Shown: positions 33,930-46,440 of the stretch, one piece after another
Numbering within the stretch: the first letter of the stretch is position 1
Layout of the letters: every line of letters starts with the position of its first letter
From: Isoetes taiwanensis
Lineage: Eukaryota > Streptophyta > Lycopodiopsida > Isoetales > Isoetaceae
Direction: 5' to 3'
Assembly (NCBI GenBank): GCA_021234155.1
Contig: JAJEKV010000102.1
Span: forward strand, 372,001-436,000
Length of the DNA stretch: 64,000 bases
The notes under the pieces: model-generated
The model's database searches: none
Seen by the model: only the letters and a program-made list of their open reading frames with translations
Told to the model about the DNA's origin: nothing
Program-made: the position numbers and the translations under genes

Positions 33930-36329
33930 CAAGTTTCATGTTCTTCTGTGACTAACCATTCTAGCGGTTGGCTTTTAGATTCAAAGATCTTTGCTCATAT
34001 GACTCCACAAGCGTGATTCTTTCATCACATATCAAAAGATGCCACAGGCAGGATCGTTCTCTTAGGAGATGATAGTCCCCTTAGTATCGAAGGACAAGGC
34101 AAAGTTTCGTGCAAATGCCTGATGGATCGATCAAAACAATACATGATGTATTACATGTACCCCGCTTGACCAAGAACTTGCTCTCAGTTAGCAAGATTTA
34201 TGATGTTGGCTTAAAAGTCCAATTTGGCATCAATGAGTGCCAACTTCAAGATTCTCATGGATACAAACTTGCTCAAGGCGTACGGGAATAGATTCCCGCT
34301 TTCTAATGTGTCTCAACACTCTGTCAATGCAGTAACCACCACTCCCAACGATGTTTATCAATGGCACTTACGATTGGGAACATGCTCGACTGCATGCCTT
34401 GAAGCAACTCCACTCCAAGAAGATGGTTCGAGATTTCAATATTCAGCCAAATACCAAGTTTGCCAGTATGTGAAGCATGTTTAATTGGCAAGCATCATGG
34501 GTTACCTTTTTCCCAAGGTCGGGTCATTCAAGAGCCGAGCATCCACTTGACTTGGTACACACTGACATTGGTGAGTCCGAAATACTTTCTGATAATGGCT
34601 GTAAATATTTCATCACATTTATTGATGATTACTCTAGATACACCACTGTGTATTTTCTTAAAAGAATGTTTACTTTAGAAGCTTTCAAAGAATACAAAAC
34701 TCTAGCTAAGAACCAACTTGGAAGAACCATCAAATGTCTCAGATCTGACAATGGTGGTGAATATATCTCCAAGACATTCACAAGTTTCTGTGCACAACAT
34801 GGAATTGATGAGAAATTTGATCTACCCCATACTCTCTCCTCAACAAAATGGTGTAGCCCAGAGAAAGAATCGCACTCTTTGCTGAAAGTGCAGTATATTG
34901 CATTTGAGTCAACTTCCTCATTATTTTTGGGCCGAAGCTCTAGCAACAACTACCTATATTCAAAATCGATTGCCCACACAAGCCTTGCAAGATCAAACTC
35001 CATATGAAGCTTGGATTGGTAAGCAACCAACATTATCCCATCTAAAAGTGTTTGGTTGTATTGGATATGTGCATGTACCTAAACAAAAACGAAGAAAATG
35101 GGAGGACCATAGTATCAAGTGTATCCTTGTTGGCTACAGTATGTCTGCCAAGGCATATCGTATGTACAACCCCCTTATCAAGAAGGTTTTCATCTCCCGA
35201 GACGTTACATTTGTTGAAGATACCTTTTGGAATCTGAAAGATGTATCTACTACATCATGGTGCCAAGGCACTTGGCAAGTCCTCTATCCTCCCATATCTC
35301 CTCTCACTCAGGATGATAACATGCCACCCAAAACTCCAATTATACAAGCACAATAACAATCTTCTGTCATAGTGCGGAGGAAGCCGAAAAAACATCAACT
35401 TCGAAGATCTTGCTCCCAAAATTATGCAAGATGAAGATGTTCAAGATGCCCAACCAATCACCTCGAGTGAGGAAGCCACTGATCATGTGCAACAATTTAT
35501 GGATAGCCCACTTCCTCTAGTGGCATCCCCAAGTACAAGTCAATATGGTCGAAAACTTACTCCATCTTTGAAGGCTTTAGAGTCTTCCATGCAAACACTA
35601 AAGAAGCATTTTGCTATGCCCATAGTTGATGGTCCATTGACTCTTAAAGATGCTTTATCAGATCCAAATTCCAAAGAATGGCATGATGCTATGACTTCGA
35701 ATATGACTCTCTCATGAAGAATCAAACATGGACCTTGTAACCACTCCCACCGTATGGTAAAGCAATTGGTTGTAAGTGGCTCTTTAAACGCAAATATAAA
35801 CCTGATGGATCCATTGATCGTTATAAAGCAAGATTAGTAGCAAAAGGATATTCTCAAATTGAAGGGATCGATTATCTTGATACCTTCTCTCCTGTTGTCA
35901 AACTGACATCCATCAGAACTCTCCTCATACTTGCTGCTTCTCAAGATATGCATATCCATCAATTGGATGATAAGACTGCATTTCTAAATGGTAACTTGGA
36001 ATAAGATATCTTCATGAAACAACCCGAAGGTTATGTTCAACCTGCACAAGAGACTTTAGTATGCAAGTTACATAAGTCTTTATATGGCCTCAAGCAGTCT
36101 CCACGTGCATGGTATCAACGGATTGACACCTTTCTCAAGTCACATAGCTATGAGCAAGGGGGAGCAGACAGTAATATCTACATCAAGAAGAGAAACTTTC
36201 ATATTTTGCTCCTAGCTCCGTATATGGATGATGCCATATTAATAAGCAACAACTTGCATTTTCTGAGCGAGTGTAAACAAATTCTTGCGAAAGAATTTCA
36301 AATGACTGATTATGGTGAAATTGCATACT
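33930..36329 (+). pseudogene. pol: Ty1/copia pol (protease, integrase, reverse transcriptase), truncated
   Basis: Order as in Ty1/copia: a protease remnant (SGWLLDSKIFAHMT at about 33965, the active-site DSGAT lost), and pre-integrase HxxxH/CxxC (VYQWHLRLGT, CEACLIGKHHG). The integrase core follows (FITFIDDYSRYTTVYFLKRM, IKCLRSDNGGEYISKTF), then the integrase tail (KVFGCIGYVHVPKQKRRKWE). The RT has [52 protein letters not shown] and YMDDAILI in place of YVDDxxx. Frameshifts are many and a TAA interrupts RT at 36002. At 36329 the gene is cut by a LINE; its remainder is at 26930-25988 on the other strand. Confidence 0.9.
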
Positions 36330-37430
36330 TGGTCCTATTATTACCAGAATTAAAAAGAAACTTGGTATGTATTCTTCATTTCTATCTTTGGCTGGGAGGG
36401 TGCAGATTGCTAATGCAGGCATCAGTAGTACTCATGTGTACTTTTCATCAGTAATAGTGGGTGATAAAGCATCATATAGTAAAATTGAGTCAGCTATTAG
36501 AAGCTTTATCTGGCAAAGGGTACATAAGGTTGCTTGGGGAGACCTCATAAAACCAAGGAAAGAAGGAGGACTTGGCTGTAAGGATCTGTTCACTCAGGCT
36601 TAGGCTCTGGCTGCCAAGATGATATGGAGAGCCATCTATAATTCCTCCCCATCCCCTGCTATGAAACTGATCAGATTTTGGTTACAAGAATCATTCCCAA
36701 TAGGTAGCCAGGTCTTAAACATGATCTCCCTGGACTCGACCTTTTTCAGTTTAATCCATGTCCAAACACATCTATTGTGATGAGAAGATTGTTTGAGGTC
36801 TCGGAATGAGGCGACTCTTTGTTATAGACCTCTGTTTTTAGATGCTAAATGCAAAGATATCAATTTTTTCTGGATTCCAGAGGTGCTGAATAGTGAAAAT
36901 GAGTGCTTGGCTCTCAAACACCCACAAAAGTACATGCAATGGCATGAAGCTGGAATTAGGAAGATTAAGGATTTGAGATCAGGGGAAAATGCCTGGAGGA
37001 AATGGGAAGAAATAGCAATGGTTACCAAAGGTTCAATGTTGGACAGGAAAATATACAGTCTCATTATGGATAAGATACAGGAATATGAAGAATTATATGA
37101 TAGCTCCAATCAGTGGCACATAAAAGGGAAAGAGATCTACTCAGTGAAGATTATTTATAAATATCTAGTGACACATAAACCTTCCAAGGCAACTCAGCTA
37201 TGGAACTGTGGTGAAAAGAAGTTGGCTAAGGTCTGTGCTCGAGGTTGGAAAAACTACACAGCTAACAAAGTAAAGACTTTCATTTGGTTAGTGCTACATC
37301 AAAGCCTCTCCACAAATTACAGGAGAGCCAAGTATGATACCTCTTGTTCAGAGACATGTTTTTTTGTGTCCCAAAATTCTGGAGTTTTGCCGCTACATGA
37401 TATTGAAAGGCATTTTCAGACCATTCAATT
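36330..37430 (+). mobile_element. LINE (non-LTR retrotransposon), 5'-truncated first half
   Basis: Begins inside the RT thumb region: RIKKKLGMYSSFLSLAGRVQ, ANAGISSTHVYFSSVIVG, SAIRSFIWQRVHKVAWGDLI, KPRKEGGLGCKDLFTQA. From 36793 it continues with a zf-RVT-like region (WHIKGKEIYSVKIIYKYL, NKVKTFIWLVLHQSLSTN). AAATTGCATACT (36318-36329) directly precedes it and also lies outside the poly(A) tail at 26919-26930, so it is the target duplication. The second half lies at 26931-28205 on the minus strand. Confidence 0.85.
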
Positions 37431-37500
37431 TAAAGCCACTGCATGATATTGAAAGGCATCTTCAGACCATTCAATTTAAAGCTGCTACATGATATTAAAA
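37399..37500. repeat. Tandem repeat at an inversion breakpoint
   Basis: About 2.5 copies of a 46-48 bp unit containing CATGATATTGAAAGGCATTT and AGACCATTCAATTTAAAG. The first copy is normal LINE sequence; the extra copies sit where the LINE is cut and the rest is found inverted at 28205. Confidence 0.8.
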
Positions 37501-39550
37501 TGCAAGCTCTTTTTATGAATCAAGGCCACCAAAACAGTCCCTTATAGCAATTATTGATAATGAAAGGTCATTTCTGTTTATTGTTTATTTGAACACCTTG
37601 CAAGCAAAAGCTCATCTTTAGCATGGGCACGACTTTGAATGCCTTGACTAATATATTTTGACCTTAGTAAAGAACTAATGTATGCAATATATTTTGAATT
37701 TTAAAGTTATTCTACTGAGTAAACATTCATTTGGCTAAACATTATATTATTAAAATGTTGAAAATTTATGCTTAAACTCAACCTAAAGTTGCGTGCAAAA
37801 GCCCCTTGCCTTTCTCTTTCAATTCGAGGTGATTGGAGCCTTTGACTTTTTCTTGCTTCCACATGCACATTTTGGTCTATAAGAGCAGAAATTGAGCATC
37901 AGCTTTTGCTTTAGGAAGATGAGCAAAGAACAACAGAAATTCTCGACACCAATAAGGCAAGTAGATGTCGAGGAAAAGGGAAGATTGGCCCATATGATAA
38001 TTGCAACTCGTATAGTTCCCCATGTTTGTTACGAAGGCCATGAGCTTGCAAACAAACTTCTTCTTCTAGCAGAAAAACGTTATGAGAACTAGGGATAACT
38101 GCCTAGCCAACTATAAGAAAGTCTATGTATTCGATCCTATATGCAAAATCAGGAAGACTTTGAGATTCATTAAGTTCCATTGTCAGAGTTGATGCTACAC
38201 TAACAAGTTGGCCAAACTTGCCACGTTGCTGTCTCCTTTAACGTTTTGACCTTTTAGCATATCTTAGCCCATAGACATTTACAGTGAAAACAATAGCTTA
38301 GCAATTAATTTTCCTTGGCAAGGTGTTTATTCTTGCTAGGGAGTCACACTTCATATAGTCTTGTATATTTATTCTTTACTTTGCCTCTTATTCTCTTGCT
38401 ATTTGCTATTTCAATAAAATTCCCAAGATGACACTCTCAGTTAGGGTCTTGCTAATGAGATCCTAGAGCATTGTCAATCTAAGACACCACGGATTCAAGT
38501 CTATATGCGTAGTAGCAAGGGGCCTGCTAATTATACCATTAAGCAAGTTAATTACTATATATAGCGTCATAGTCTCAATATGGGATCTAATCAAGAAACT
38601 TATATATTAACTGCTCGTAGCTGCAGGATTGTATAATTTTAAGAGAGACCAGTGTGTATACGAACCTTTTCATAGGGATTTCAAATAAGCTAGGCTTGGA
38701 GGTAGCAACTCTAGATTGAACAAATAATCATGTATATGAACAATGTCAACGATCACATCAAACAAATCGGTTAGACTAGATTCTATAAAACCACTCACAC
38801 AAACATATCAAAATACTTCTACCATCTCTTATGCCACGCGCACACACTTTTCAATTGTAACTGTGTTGACTATGTGTAAGTTTTGTCGTTTTCAATAAAA
38901 GCCTAAACTATCACAAACATCAATCAATCCGTAGACTATAGACATTCCATTGTTTATTCATTTCTATCCACGCTATGACTTCCATTATTCCTATCTATTC
39001 CGTGCAGCTTCACGACTAAATTTACTCATTCCACACATCCACGACTAATGCCCCGCGATCGGCGGCTCACGCTTCTAGTTACATTTACATATAGGATGCA
39101 TATTAGAATGCATATGAACGTACTTTGTAAGTTTTTGCTTTATATTGGTGGATGATATTTTGCCAATTACATTTGAACTCTAATTATATGTGCTTTCTTC
39201 TTTTTAGGTATATCTGCCTTACATTTCTTGCACTTCTTAAATTTACCTACATTGCTTTTGATTGCATCGACTTTACAGTTGTTTTACATCTATTTGATTA
39301 ATGCTATGATTATGTATGTTTTTACATCTGGAATAGGATTGATTCTTATATGTTTGAACTCAAAAGTAGCTTATAATTGCAATGACCCTTGTACCACTTT
39401 GTGCAAGACCTTCTGTACTTTCTTTGTTCAAAGTTATCGTGGCTTCTTCCAATATCAACATAATCGTTATTATTATTAACATAACCAAACTGTATACAAT
39501 AATTTGATCATATACAACCCATAATTCAGGCATGCAATCTCATCTATTTA
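37500..39550. other. Non-coding region
   Basis: AT-rich sequence without a recognised gene. One frame at 37892-38092 (66 aa, containing DVEEKGRLAHMIIATRIVPH) has no family that I recognise and could be chance or a small exon. Confidence 0.4.
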
Positions 39551-39672
39551 GGAAGAAGTAATCTTCACCGGCAAAAGATTTTAGGGCGTAAGCTCTCACG
39601 AGCGACCGACAATAGTCACGAGTGATGGCGTGCGCCCTGAAATCTTCTGTCGGAGAAGATTCTTTGACGGAA
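39551..39672. repeat. Imperfect foldback hairpin, about 120 nt
   Basis: Left arm (GAAGTAATCTTCACCGGCAA, AGATTTTAGGGCG) pairs with right arm (CGCCCTGAAATCTTCTGTCG, GAGAAGATTCTTTG) over roughly 38-55 nt with a loop near ACCGACAATAG. Several mismatches would be G-U pairs. It could be a small foldback MITE or an RNA hairpin precursor; no surrounding gene was seen. Confidence 0.65.
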
Positions 39673-39782
39673 AAAACGAGCATCATATTTTTGCCCGCTT
39701 TTCAGTGTATCCGATGATGAAAGATGATTAACAGAATCAAAAGTTCGACAAACAGAATCAAAAATTCGACAGCCATTCAATA

Positions 39783-39911
39783 ACAAGGTGCTGCGCACGA
39801 AGGGTTGCCCTCCATGGTCGAAGGGTGAAGTGGCTTAAATCATAGTTCAAAGTCATGTTTTCACAATCAATTCAAATTGCTACTTCAAGACAATAGAGTA
39901 CTTGATACGTG
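39783..39911 (+). repeat. Dispersed repeat copy 2
   Basis: Diverged copy of 31081-31213 in the same orientation (GGGTTGCCCTCCATGG, GAAGTGGCTTAAATCAT, CAAAGTCATGTTTT). Confidence 0.7.
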
Positions 39912-41900
39912 ATAATATACGAACCAATGAATCAAAATTGCTATTTTAAACATTGACATTTTGTGAAGATGATGGTACACATTTGCATCACTAACTCCTG
40001 CTTAGATGTTGAGCCTAGGCCATGTTGAAGGCAATGATTTGGAGTCTGTCATTAAGCTCGAACGTGCATTTACCCTGGCTCAACCAACGATCAACGATTG
40101 AAAAATGCCGTTAATGTCATGCAAGTTTAAGCCCTGAAGCAGCTCTTGCAATAGCTGATGTTCTCCCTTAAATTTGAAGTTTTGAAAGTAAGGAATTACT
40201 TAAAATATTTAGCATTTGCATGTTAGAAAAAGGTCCCTCTTTTTCACTCATCTGTATGCATGCATCCTACTTCTAGTTCTTATTAGGGTGAACCAATTTG
40301 AAGATCCATAGTTGTTTCCATAACCAAAGAACTTTGAACCATCTAAAATCATGTACATGCATGTTTTTCAAATAGATAAACACTCCGGTTAAAGTTCTTC
40401 CCATAACCAAAGACTTTTAGACCAACTAAGTTCAGATTACATGTACAGCCAAGATAAGAGCAGGCCATCGCACATATTACAGTTATTCTAAAATTTTGCT
40501 ACTCATTGATGAATTATTGCCACCTAATATGGTGTCCAGGCCTTCAATTTGTCCTTCCAGGATGAAGGCACGGAGTGTCGAAACTAGCTTGCAATTCTAC
40601 ATGGCATGGCACATCAATTAAATGTGTCTATCCGGTTATTCCTGCAGATAGAAGGCAGATCAAACATAGACCACAGATAGTTGTGCTTAAACTTGAAATG
40701 CACTCAAATTCATAATATGGAAGAAGGATGCAATACTTCTGACGAACCTTGTCAACGAAGAAGTCAGTCCTTGGCATGAAAAAGTTTGACATAATTACAA
40801 TAGGCGTAGAATTCCCTGAAGCACTAAAATAGACATGATCTCCTGGACGGGCACTCCAAATTCTATACTTTATAGATGCACACTTCACATTCTTACAGAT
40901 TGTTCAAGATGGTTAATAAGATAATGTCCAAGCATAATTTTTAAGTTGATGGTCTTTTACCTGTGCAATAAGCCATGCTCCTGTTAAAATGTGTAATCTT
41001 CCATATTTACACCTATGCACACACCGTCCCCTTAAGTATAATTACATTCAATGTGACGTTTAACTCCTAAAAAATTTCCCATATATTCACAAGTATAATT
41101 ATAAATCGATATTATTGTTTATGTCATAGCACATGAGAAAGCCCTGCGAACCTATAACTATCCCCTAATTTAAATCTGCTGCAATGTTTTATTTCTTTTT
41201 GTGTATATATTAATGTCATTTTAGTGGTTAGGGGCAAACCCAGCAAATCAATGTTAGTCTATTGTACACACAATAGTTGTAACTAGCATACTTCTACCAA
41301 ACCCAAACCCAAGTTGTAGTTGTGGCCATTGGAATAAGTTGGGTGCAAAATCAACATCAGGTCCTCTAGGCTTCGATCCATGACGTGGCACATAAGTCAG
41401 AAGAGTAGTTAGAAGTTAATTACTAGAACGAAATGCTAGTCTAGATATAAGGAAGAGCATGCATGTCCAATAAAGGTGCAATGTAATTTTTTCTTAGGTG
41501 AACTCGGTTGTTCTTTTGCTTGGTTCACGAGCTCTCTTGCTTCTTGCTTTGCTTGCCTGTTTCTTGGTGCCTAGGTCACCAAACTTTAACATGGATGAGT
41601 TATAAACAGCAACCCATATAAAGAGGCCATCAGTTGTTAAAAAGGAAAGAAAGCAAAAAAAGATTATTACTAACATCTACGGAAGACCCATAGGGTCTTT
41701 GAGATCAAGAACATATAAAATTGAGGATCTGCAAGGAAGGTGAAACCTCCAAGACACTAAAAAGGAGTAATATTGCAAATCAATTTAGGGTTCCTAGGAA
41801 GATGATCCAATTGCCATCATGGCTGTTCCAAGGACTGATGTGATACCAGCATTTGGTCGCTTTTAAACCCTATCCTGTATTTTCTTCTGAAAGGAATGCT
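39912..41900. other. Non-coding region
   Basis: No gene, structural RNA or clear repeat recognised. The short frames at 40628-40888 and 41494-41676 have no family resemblance. Confidence 0.4.
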
Positions 41901-41907
41901 CATGCTT

Positions 41908-42279
41908 CTATTTTGCTGCCCACTTAATCATTCCTTTAATATTATGAAGTTTCCTTTTCTTCAGGAAGGCGTCCATCGTTCCAGTTTCATCAACAAGGAA
42001 GAATGAAGAAATTGTTGTTTGCTTTAGGCCACTAGGGCTGCTGTTGCTGTTTTTGAGGATGCCCCTTTTCTGAGCGAGCTCATGAACAAATAAACATATA
42101 CATTTCTGGTCATAATACTTCATGTGCTCTTCTGACTTTACCATGCCCAAATTGCATACAGCACGTTTCCTATCCTCCCGGCTAAGATGTTTAGCATGTC
42201 CCAGCTCAAATTCCAACTGATGAGGACACCGTGAACTGTCCCATTGAGAATCTGGTCTTATTTGGAAGTTCAATCCCAA
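41908..42279 (-). pseudogene. LINE C-terminal fragment
   Basis: A minus frame contains HQLEFELGHAKHLSREDRKR followed by AVCNLGMVKSEEH. It has the same layout as the HNLKIETGHW / REDRLCTLCNSG / EVEDESHV motif of the LINE at 27900-27750. The His/Cys completion after EEH is lost. The remaining residues (KQTTISSFFLVDETGTMDAF) are unfamiliar. Probably an old LINE tail. Confidence 0.5.
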
Positions 42280-43728
42280 AATAACCTGGTCTTACTATAA
42301 AACCATCAGTCTAGAAAGTTCTCCTTAGAAAGAACGCCCTAGAATTGAAAAATTAAGTGATGCCATAGTACCTCTGTCTCAATTGTCAGACCTAACTGAT
42401 CACTGTGCTTCGAAAAAAAAACATAGCATAGCAGTAGAAAATCCATGAGGCAACAAGAAACTTCATAAACGTAGACACTATACTTCAACTGGCATTGCAG
42501 GAAGCAGTACAGCTCTGAAACATCAACTAACTATTTAAGAGAGTGGAGCAAAGTTTATGTTACAATATAACTAACTTCAATGCTCAACGCATAGAAAAAT
42601 CAATTTACAACCATAATAGGGGGTTTACCTGGCCGGCAAAAATTTGGTCCTCAATTTGATTTATAAGCAAAGCATACAAAGGTGCAAGGACAAACCCGGG
42701 AGGCGCATTTACTTTGGTAAAGGGCGTGTTTCTGCACTATTGCAAGCCTTTCCCCAGGTTGTCCTAAAAGTGCCACCTCACCTATACCATTGGCTTTCAT
42801 CCATATAGCATCACAGATAGGTCAGGTTACAAGATATGACAGCACCCACACCATTCCCATGGCCCTGTCATCCAGATTTGCATACTCTAGAACACGTTCT
42901 CCTGCATCAAAAACAGAAATTAGAATGCAAAGTAGACTATACGTATGAGCAATATCTGTCATAATAGGAAGTGAGTTATCAAAGTAAATAAATTCGAGCC
43001 TCAAATAGATTGTGGCCCCTCACAAAAAGAATTTGCAATCTAATGCATAAAAGCGGCGTTTTTTATTTATTACTTTCTTAAAAACTACTCAATATCAATA
43101 AGCGGACAGCGTACTATTTTGAACTTGTTTCCACCATTCATCAATTGCTTTCCCTTTTTGAATGTGTTCGGCATACGATTCCCAGTCAAATGTTCTTTTC
43201 GCGCGATTTAATGCCCGAGAGGCGTAATATCTCGCCTCGGACAAAATCAAGCATCTTACTTTGCGGTGTAATATTTGTAGCTTGCTCCAATGGCCTATCG
43301 ACATATGAAAGGATAGAATCTTTTTTGCGTTGTTTCAGCCTGTTAGGAAATAAAAAGAAAGAAAGATTACATTAACGCCTACGAGAGACCACTTGGGTCT
43401 AGGAGGAAGCAAATGACTAAAAGGTTTATTAATAAGTTTGTACCCGGATCTGACATGCGGACCTCGATATCAAAAAGTAATTCAATCAGAACCTACTTTT
43501 ACATTGCCTCTTATACTAATAATTCAATCAGGACCTATTTTTCCATTGACTCTAGCCTTCTACTATGTATTAGATATAGCATATATTTAGAGTGCCAAGA
43601 ATGCTTCCTTTATTCATGTATCGCATAATATAAAAATATTCTGGCTGTCAAGAAAGTAAATTCCCAAATAAGAACACAGAAAAATGAGAAGGGAAATTAG
43701 ATCTAACATGTTGGAAGAGCAACGCTAG
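42280..43728. other. Spacer with short unassigned minus frames
   Basis: Frames at 42822-43004 (AGERVLEYANLDDRAMGMVW) and 43095-43304 (RTFDWESYAEHIQKGKAIDE) look somewhat protein-like on the minus strand but match no family I know. The rest is AT-rich. Confidence 0.35.
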
Positions 43729-44740
43729 TTACTCGCCACAACCAACATATAGTGATGAATTAGGAAAAGAGATGGAATTTTGCTTGTATGCTTTCTGCAG
43801 CCTATAATTTGTATCGAACTGACAACAAATACAAACGAGATCAAGTCCAGAGATCGCATCTACCACCATCCAGTCTTCGTCAATTGTAAGCGTAATGGCC
43901 GCTAACATGGTACAAGAATAACTTTGCTCCTCCTCGTTAGCAAGCCAAACACATAAGTTATCAGATTGTTTGCCAACAAACATAAGTGTTCCATCATTTT
44001 GGACGAGTATGAGGTTTTTAAACTTAACTTGACTTAACGGTTCCATTGCAAATGGCTTCTTTGACCAAGAATCTGTGGCAAAGCTGTAACTTATATATCT
44101 TTTTCACGTTATCTGAAAAGTAAACAGATAAAGGCTCTACGGAATCCCCAATACAAATAGGCCTACATCGTCCTTCAAGAAAACTAGCATATCCTAGTAG
44201 TGATTGGCTTCTACACCAGTTATCAGTTTTTGCCTCGTAAATTAACAGATAGTGTCCGTCCAACTGAATGAATAACATAACTAGGTAGTTATCAGTAGAT
44301 AGATCTGCATAAAAACACACATCCCGAATAGAGGACCACTCAAAACCACCGCAAGGGCATATCAAATTACGTGTACAATATGTAAATGGATCATACACAT
44401 AAACCCAATTCTGTTAGACCAAATCCACACTAGAGCAAAGACCATGAGAGTGGCTGACACGCAAGGGAGGACAGATTTGATCAGAAGGTGGCCATTTCTT
44501 CCAATCCACACTACATAAATGATCTTGAGATGAGCCAACATTAAATTGCATGGATATTGATTCTGTCGTTACGCATCACAACATGTTCATTAAATATAAT
44601 GCACAATGTATCTCTACCATCTTTGATAAGTTGCAACAATGCTCTTACCTCATCTGCCCCTGTTAATGCAGCTTCGGTTGTGAATACAAAGTGTTCTAAT
44701 GATTTGAGGCCATTCTTCTCCTTAGGCAATGCAAAAGTGC
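43729..44740 (-). pseudogene. F-box/kelch-associated-like protein fragment
   Basis: Minus frames at 44729-44541, 44398-44024 and 44046-43729 are joined by short frame-shifted text (VDWKKWPPSDQICPPL). They read like the beta-propeller part of plant F-box or kelch proteins: VYDPFTYCTRNLICPCGGFE, LIYEAKTDNWCRSQSLLGYA, LVQNDGTLMFVGKQSDNLCV, DEDWMVVDAISGLDLVCICC. Such proteins are substrate adaptors of SCF ubiquitin ligases. There is no F-box start, and at least two frame breaks. Family assignment rests on the sequence style, not a single diagnostic motif. It adjoins the AP-3 delta fragment with no visible spacer. Confidence 0.5.
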
Positions 44741-44749
44741 TTCAATAAG

Positions 44750-45360
44750 CTCATATGGGTTACTTGATAGCTCCACAAATTCACCAGCTACCCAAGCTGC
44801 AGCAGAGAGGACTCGATGAATGTACTGGCATCCTAAAAATACCGGATCAATCAAGAAATCTCTGCCACCTTCACAAGTTCCTTTCTTACAGAAGGGACAC
44901 GCAAGCCAATATCTATAAACTAACTCATAGAATGCATTTTTGCATGTAGAAAGCACAGTGGATATAAGCTCATTGCTGAAAACACGTTCAGATGAATGTA
45001 TGTACTTCATAAGCACCTAGATAGTTTCAACCAGGTTACCATCAGAAACCATACCTATAACCAAGCGTAAAGCGCTCATCTGAATGCTTGGATCATAGTT
45101 GTTCAGGCACTTCATAATCATACTTTTATCAGCCACTACATCTGGACATCTGGGCATAAATCCTAATAGCATTTGCAAGCCCAAATATTTCAAGTTTGGA
45201 TCATGCTCTGACAAAAGCTTCTCGGGTTTATCCACGCTAGCTAGGTGGCGGCTCGGCATGGTCCATCAATCCAGACAATACCGTCTTTATACAATCATAT
45301 AGCAATGATTTTGCATCTGTACGTCTCATGTGCTCACATATTGGTTCTACAATCCTCTTA
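44750..45360 (-). pseudogene. AP-3 complex subunit delta fragment
   Basis: Strong resemblance to delta-adaptin of the AP-3 coat, which sorts cargo to the vacuole. In order: EPICEHMRRTDAKSLLYDCI (about 45350-45290), then HDPNLKYLGLQMLLGFM, YDPSIQMSALRLVIGMVSDG, NELISTVLSTCKNAFYELVY and FLIDPVFLGC, SAAAWVAGEFVELSSNPYEL. A stop and frame change occur near 45250, an in-frame TAG at about 45017 (after ETI), and a stretch normally preceding FLIDP is shortened. Only a central slice of a protein of roughly 900 residues is present. Confidence 0.9.
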
Positions 45361-45369
45361 CCTGGTCTT

Positions 45370-45960
45370 TTTACCTAGTCTTTTTGGTCCGGCCTTCATC
45401 TGTAGAAGCCAGAGTCCTAAGAATAAAATGGCATCGGTGCATAATAGACTTCAGGGAGGCAAAAAATTTCTTGGTTTTCTTTGCCCGCTTTGGTGCAATG
45501 TCTTTGTGTTTGTGGGCCTCTGCTGCTGCCGGACTTGAAGGGCTTCGCCTGTGGGGGGTCGCCATATAGCCCGATGCTCTGTCTATCTTCCGATTAGGGG
45601 CCCCCGGTTTCAAACATGGCGGCGTAAAGCGGTATTCGGACCAGAGTTTAAACGAACACGGGGAAATAGGAGGTTTGGGTAAGTCACCCCGGCATATCCT
45701 AGGGATATTCTAGCATATACCTAGGATATGCCAAAAACCCACATAAACAAGGGTTTGCCCCCTAGGGGCAACCCAAAAACATCTTGAAAAGGGCTAAAAT
45801 TTGATGGTCCCTTTTATTCGGCATCATAAGTTCTTAAACGAACATGCTTAATTATAAATGTTTTTTCATCATAAGTTCTTAAACGAACATGCTTAATTAT
45901 AAATGTTTTTTCCTTGATTGATTGATATTATTAGGAATATTGCAAGGAGAGCTTAATCAA
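45370..45960. other. Spacer with 46-bp tandem duplication
   Basis: No gene recognised; open frames on both strands at 45245-45613 are accidental in appearance. At about 45822-45914 a unit with CATCATAAGTTCTTAAACGA and ATGCTTAATTATAAATG occurs twice in tandem. Confidence 0.6.
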
Positions 45961-46440
45961 TTAATCACGACGCACCTCTGTAAGATCTTGTAGAGGAAGT
46001 CCGTTTGGAGTGCCCACTGCAACAACGTATACACATGCCAGGATTTTAGTCGGAAATAGCTCTACCATATATGCCAAACTTAGTCCTCCAAAACTGTGAC
46101 CCACAAGCACTACCTGTATCAAATTGACATATCCATTCTGGTTTAGCACTAGATTAGAAAAAATTAGCATAAAAAGGATCCGCCGTGCCTTTTTGAGTCC
46201 GGAATGCTTTCCATAAAATCCACAAGAGGTGTGTGTATTCCACAAATGATTTGATGAGATTGGGATCATAGCCATTGATTCCGCTGATTTTAAATCCAAG
46301 CTGCTCACTCTCTGCCCACTATTTATTAACAGAGTGTGAGTTTTATACCCGACACCATGCTCCATGACTAGCTCCATGAATCAATACGAAGTGGTGTCCC
46401 CGATTATCAATACCAAGTTAGTTTAGATTTGCATTGAAAA
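45961..46440 (-). pseudogene. Methylesterase-like alpha/beta hydrolase fragment
   Basis: The minus strand shows the two hallmarks of plant methylesterase/hydroxynitrile-lyase-type hydrolases. HFVLIHGASHGAWC lies near 46395-46350 (oxyanion region), and VVLVGHSFGGLSLAYMVELF near 46105 holds the nucleophile elbow GHSFGG. These enzymes demethylate hormone esters such as methyl salicylate or methyl jasmonate. A stop and frame change lie just after the first motif, the 5' part of the second frame is only loosely similar, and the Asp and His of the triad are missing downstream. A truncated pseudogene. Confidence 0.85.
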
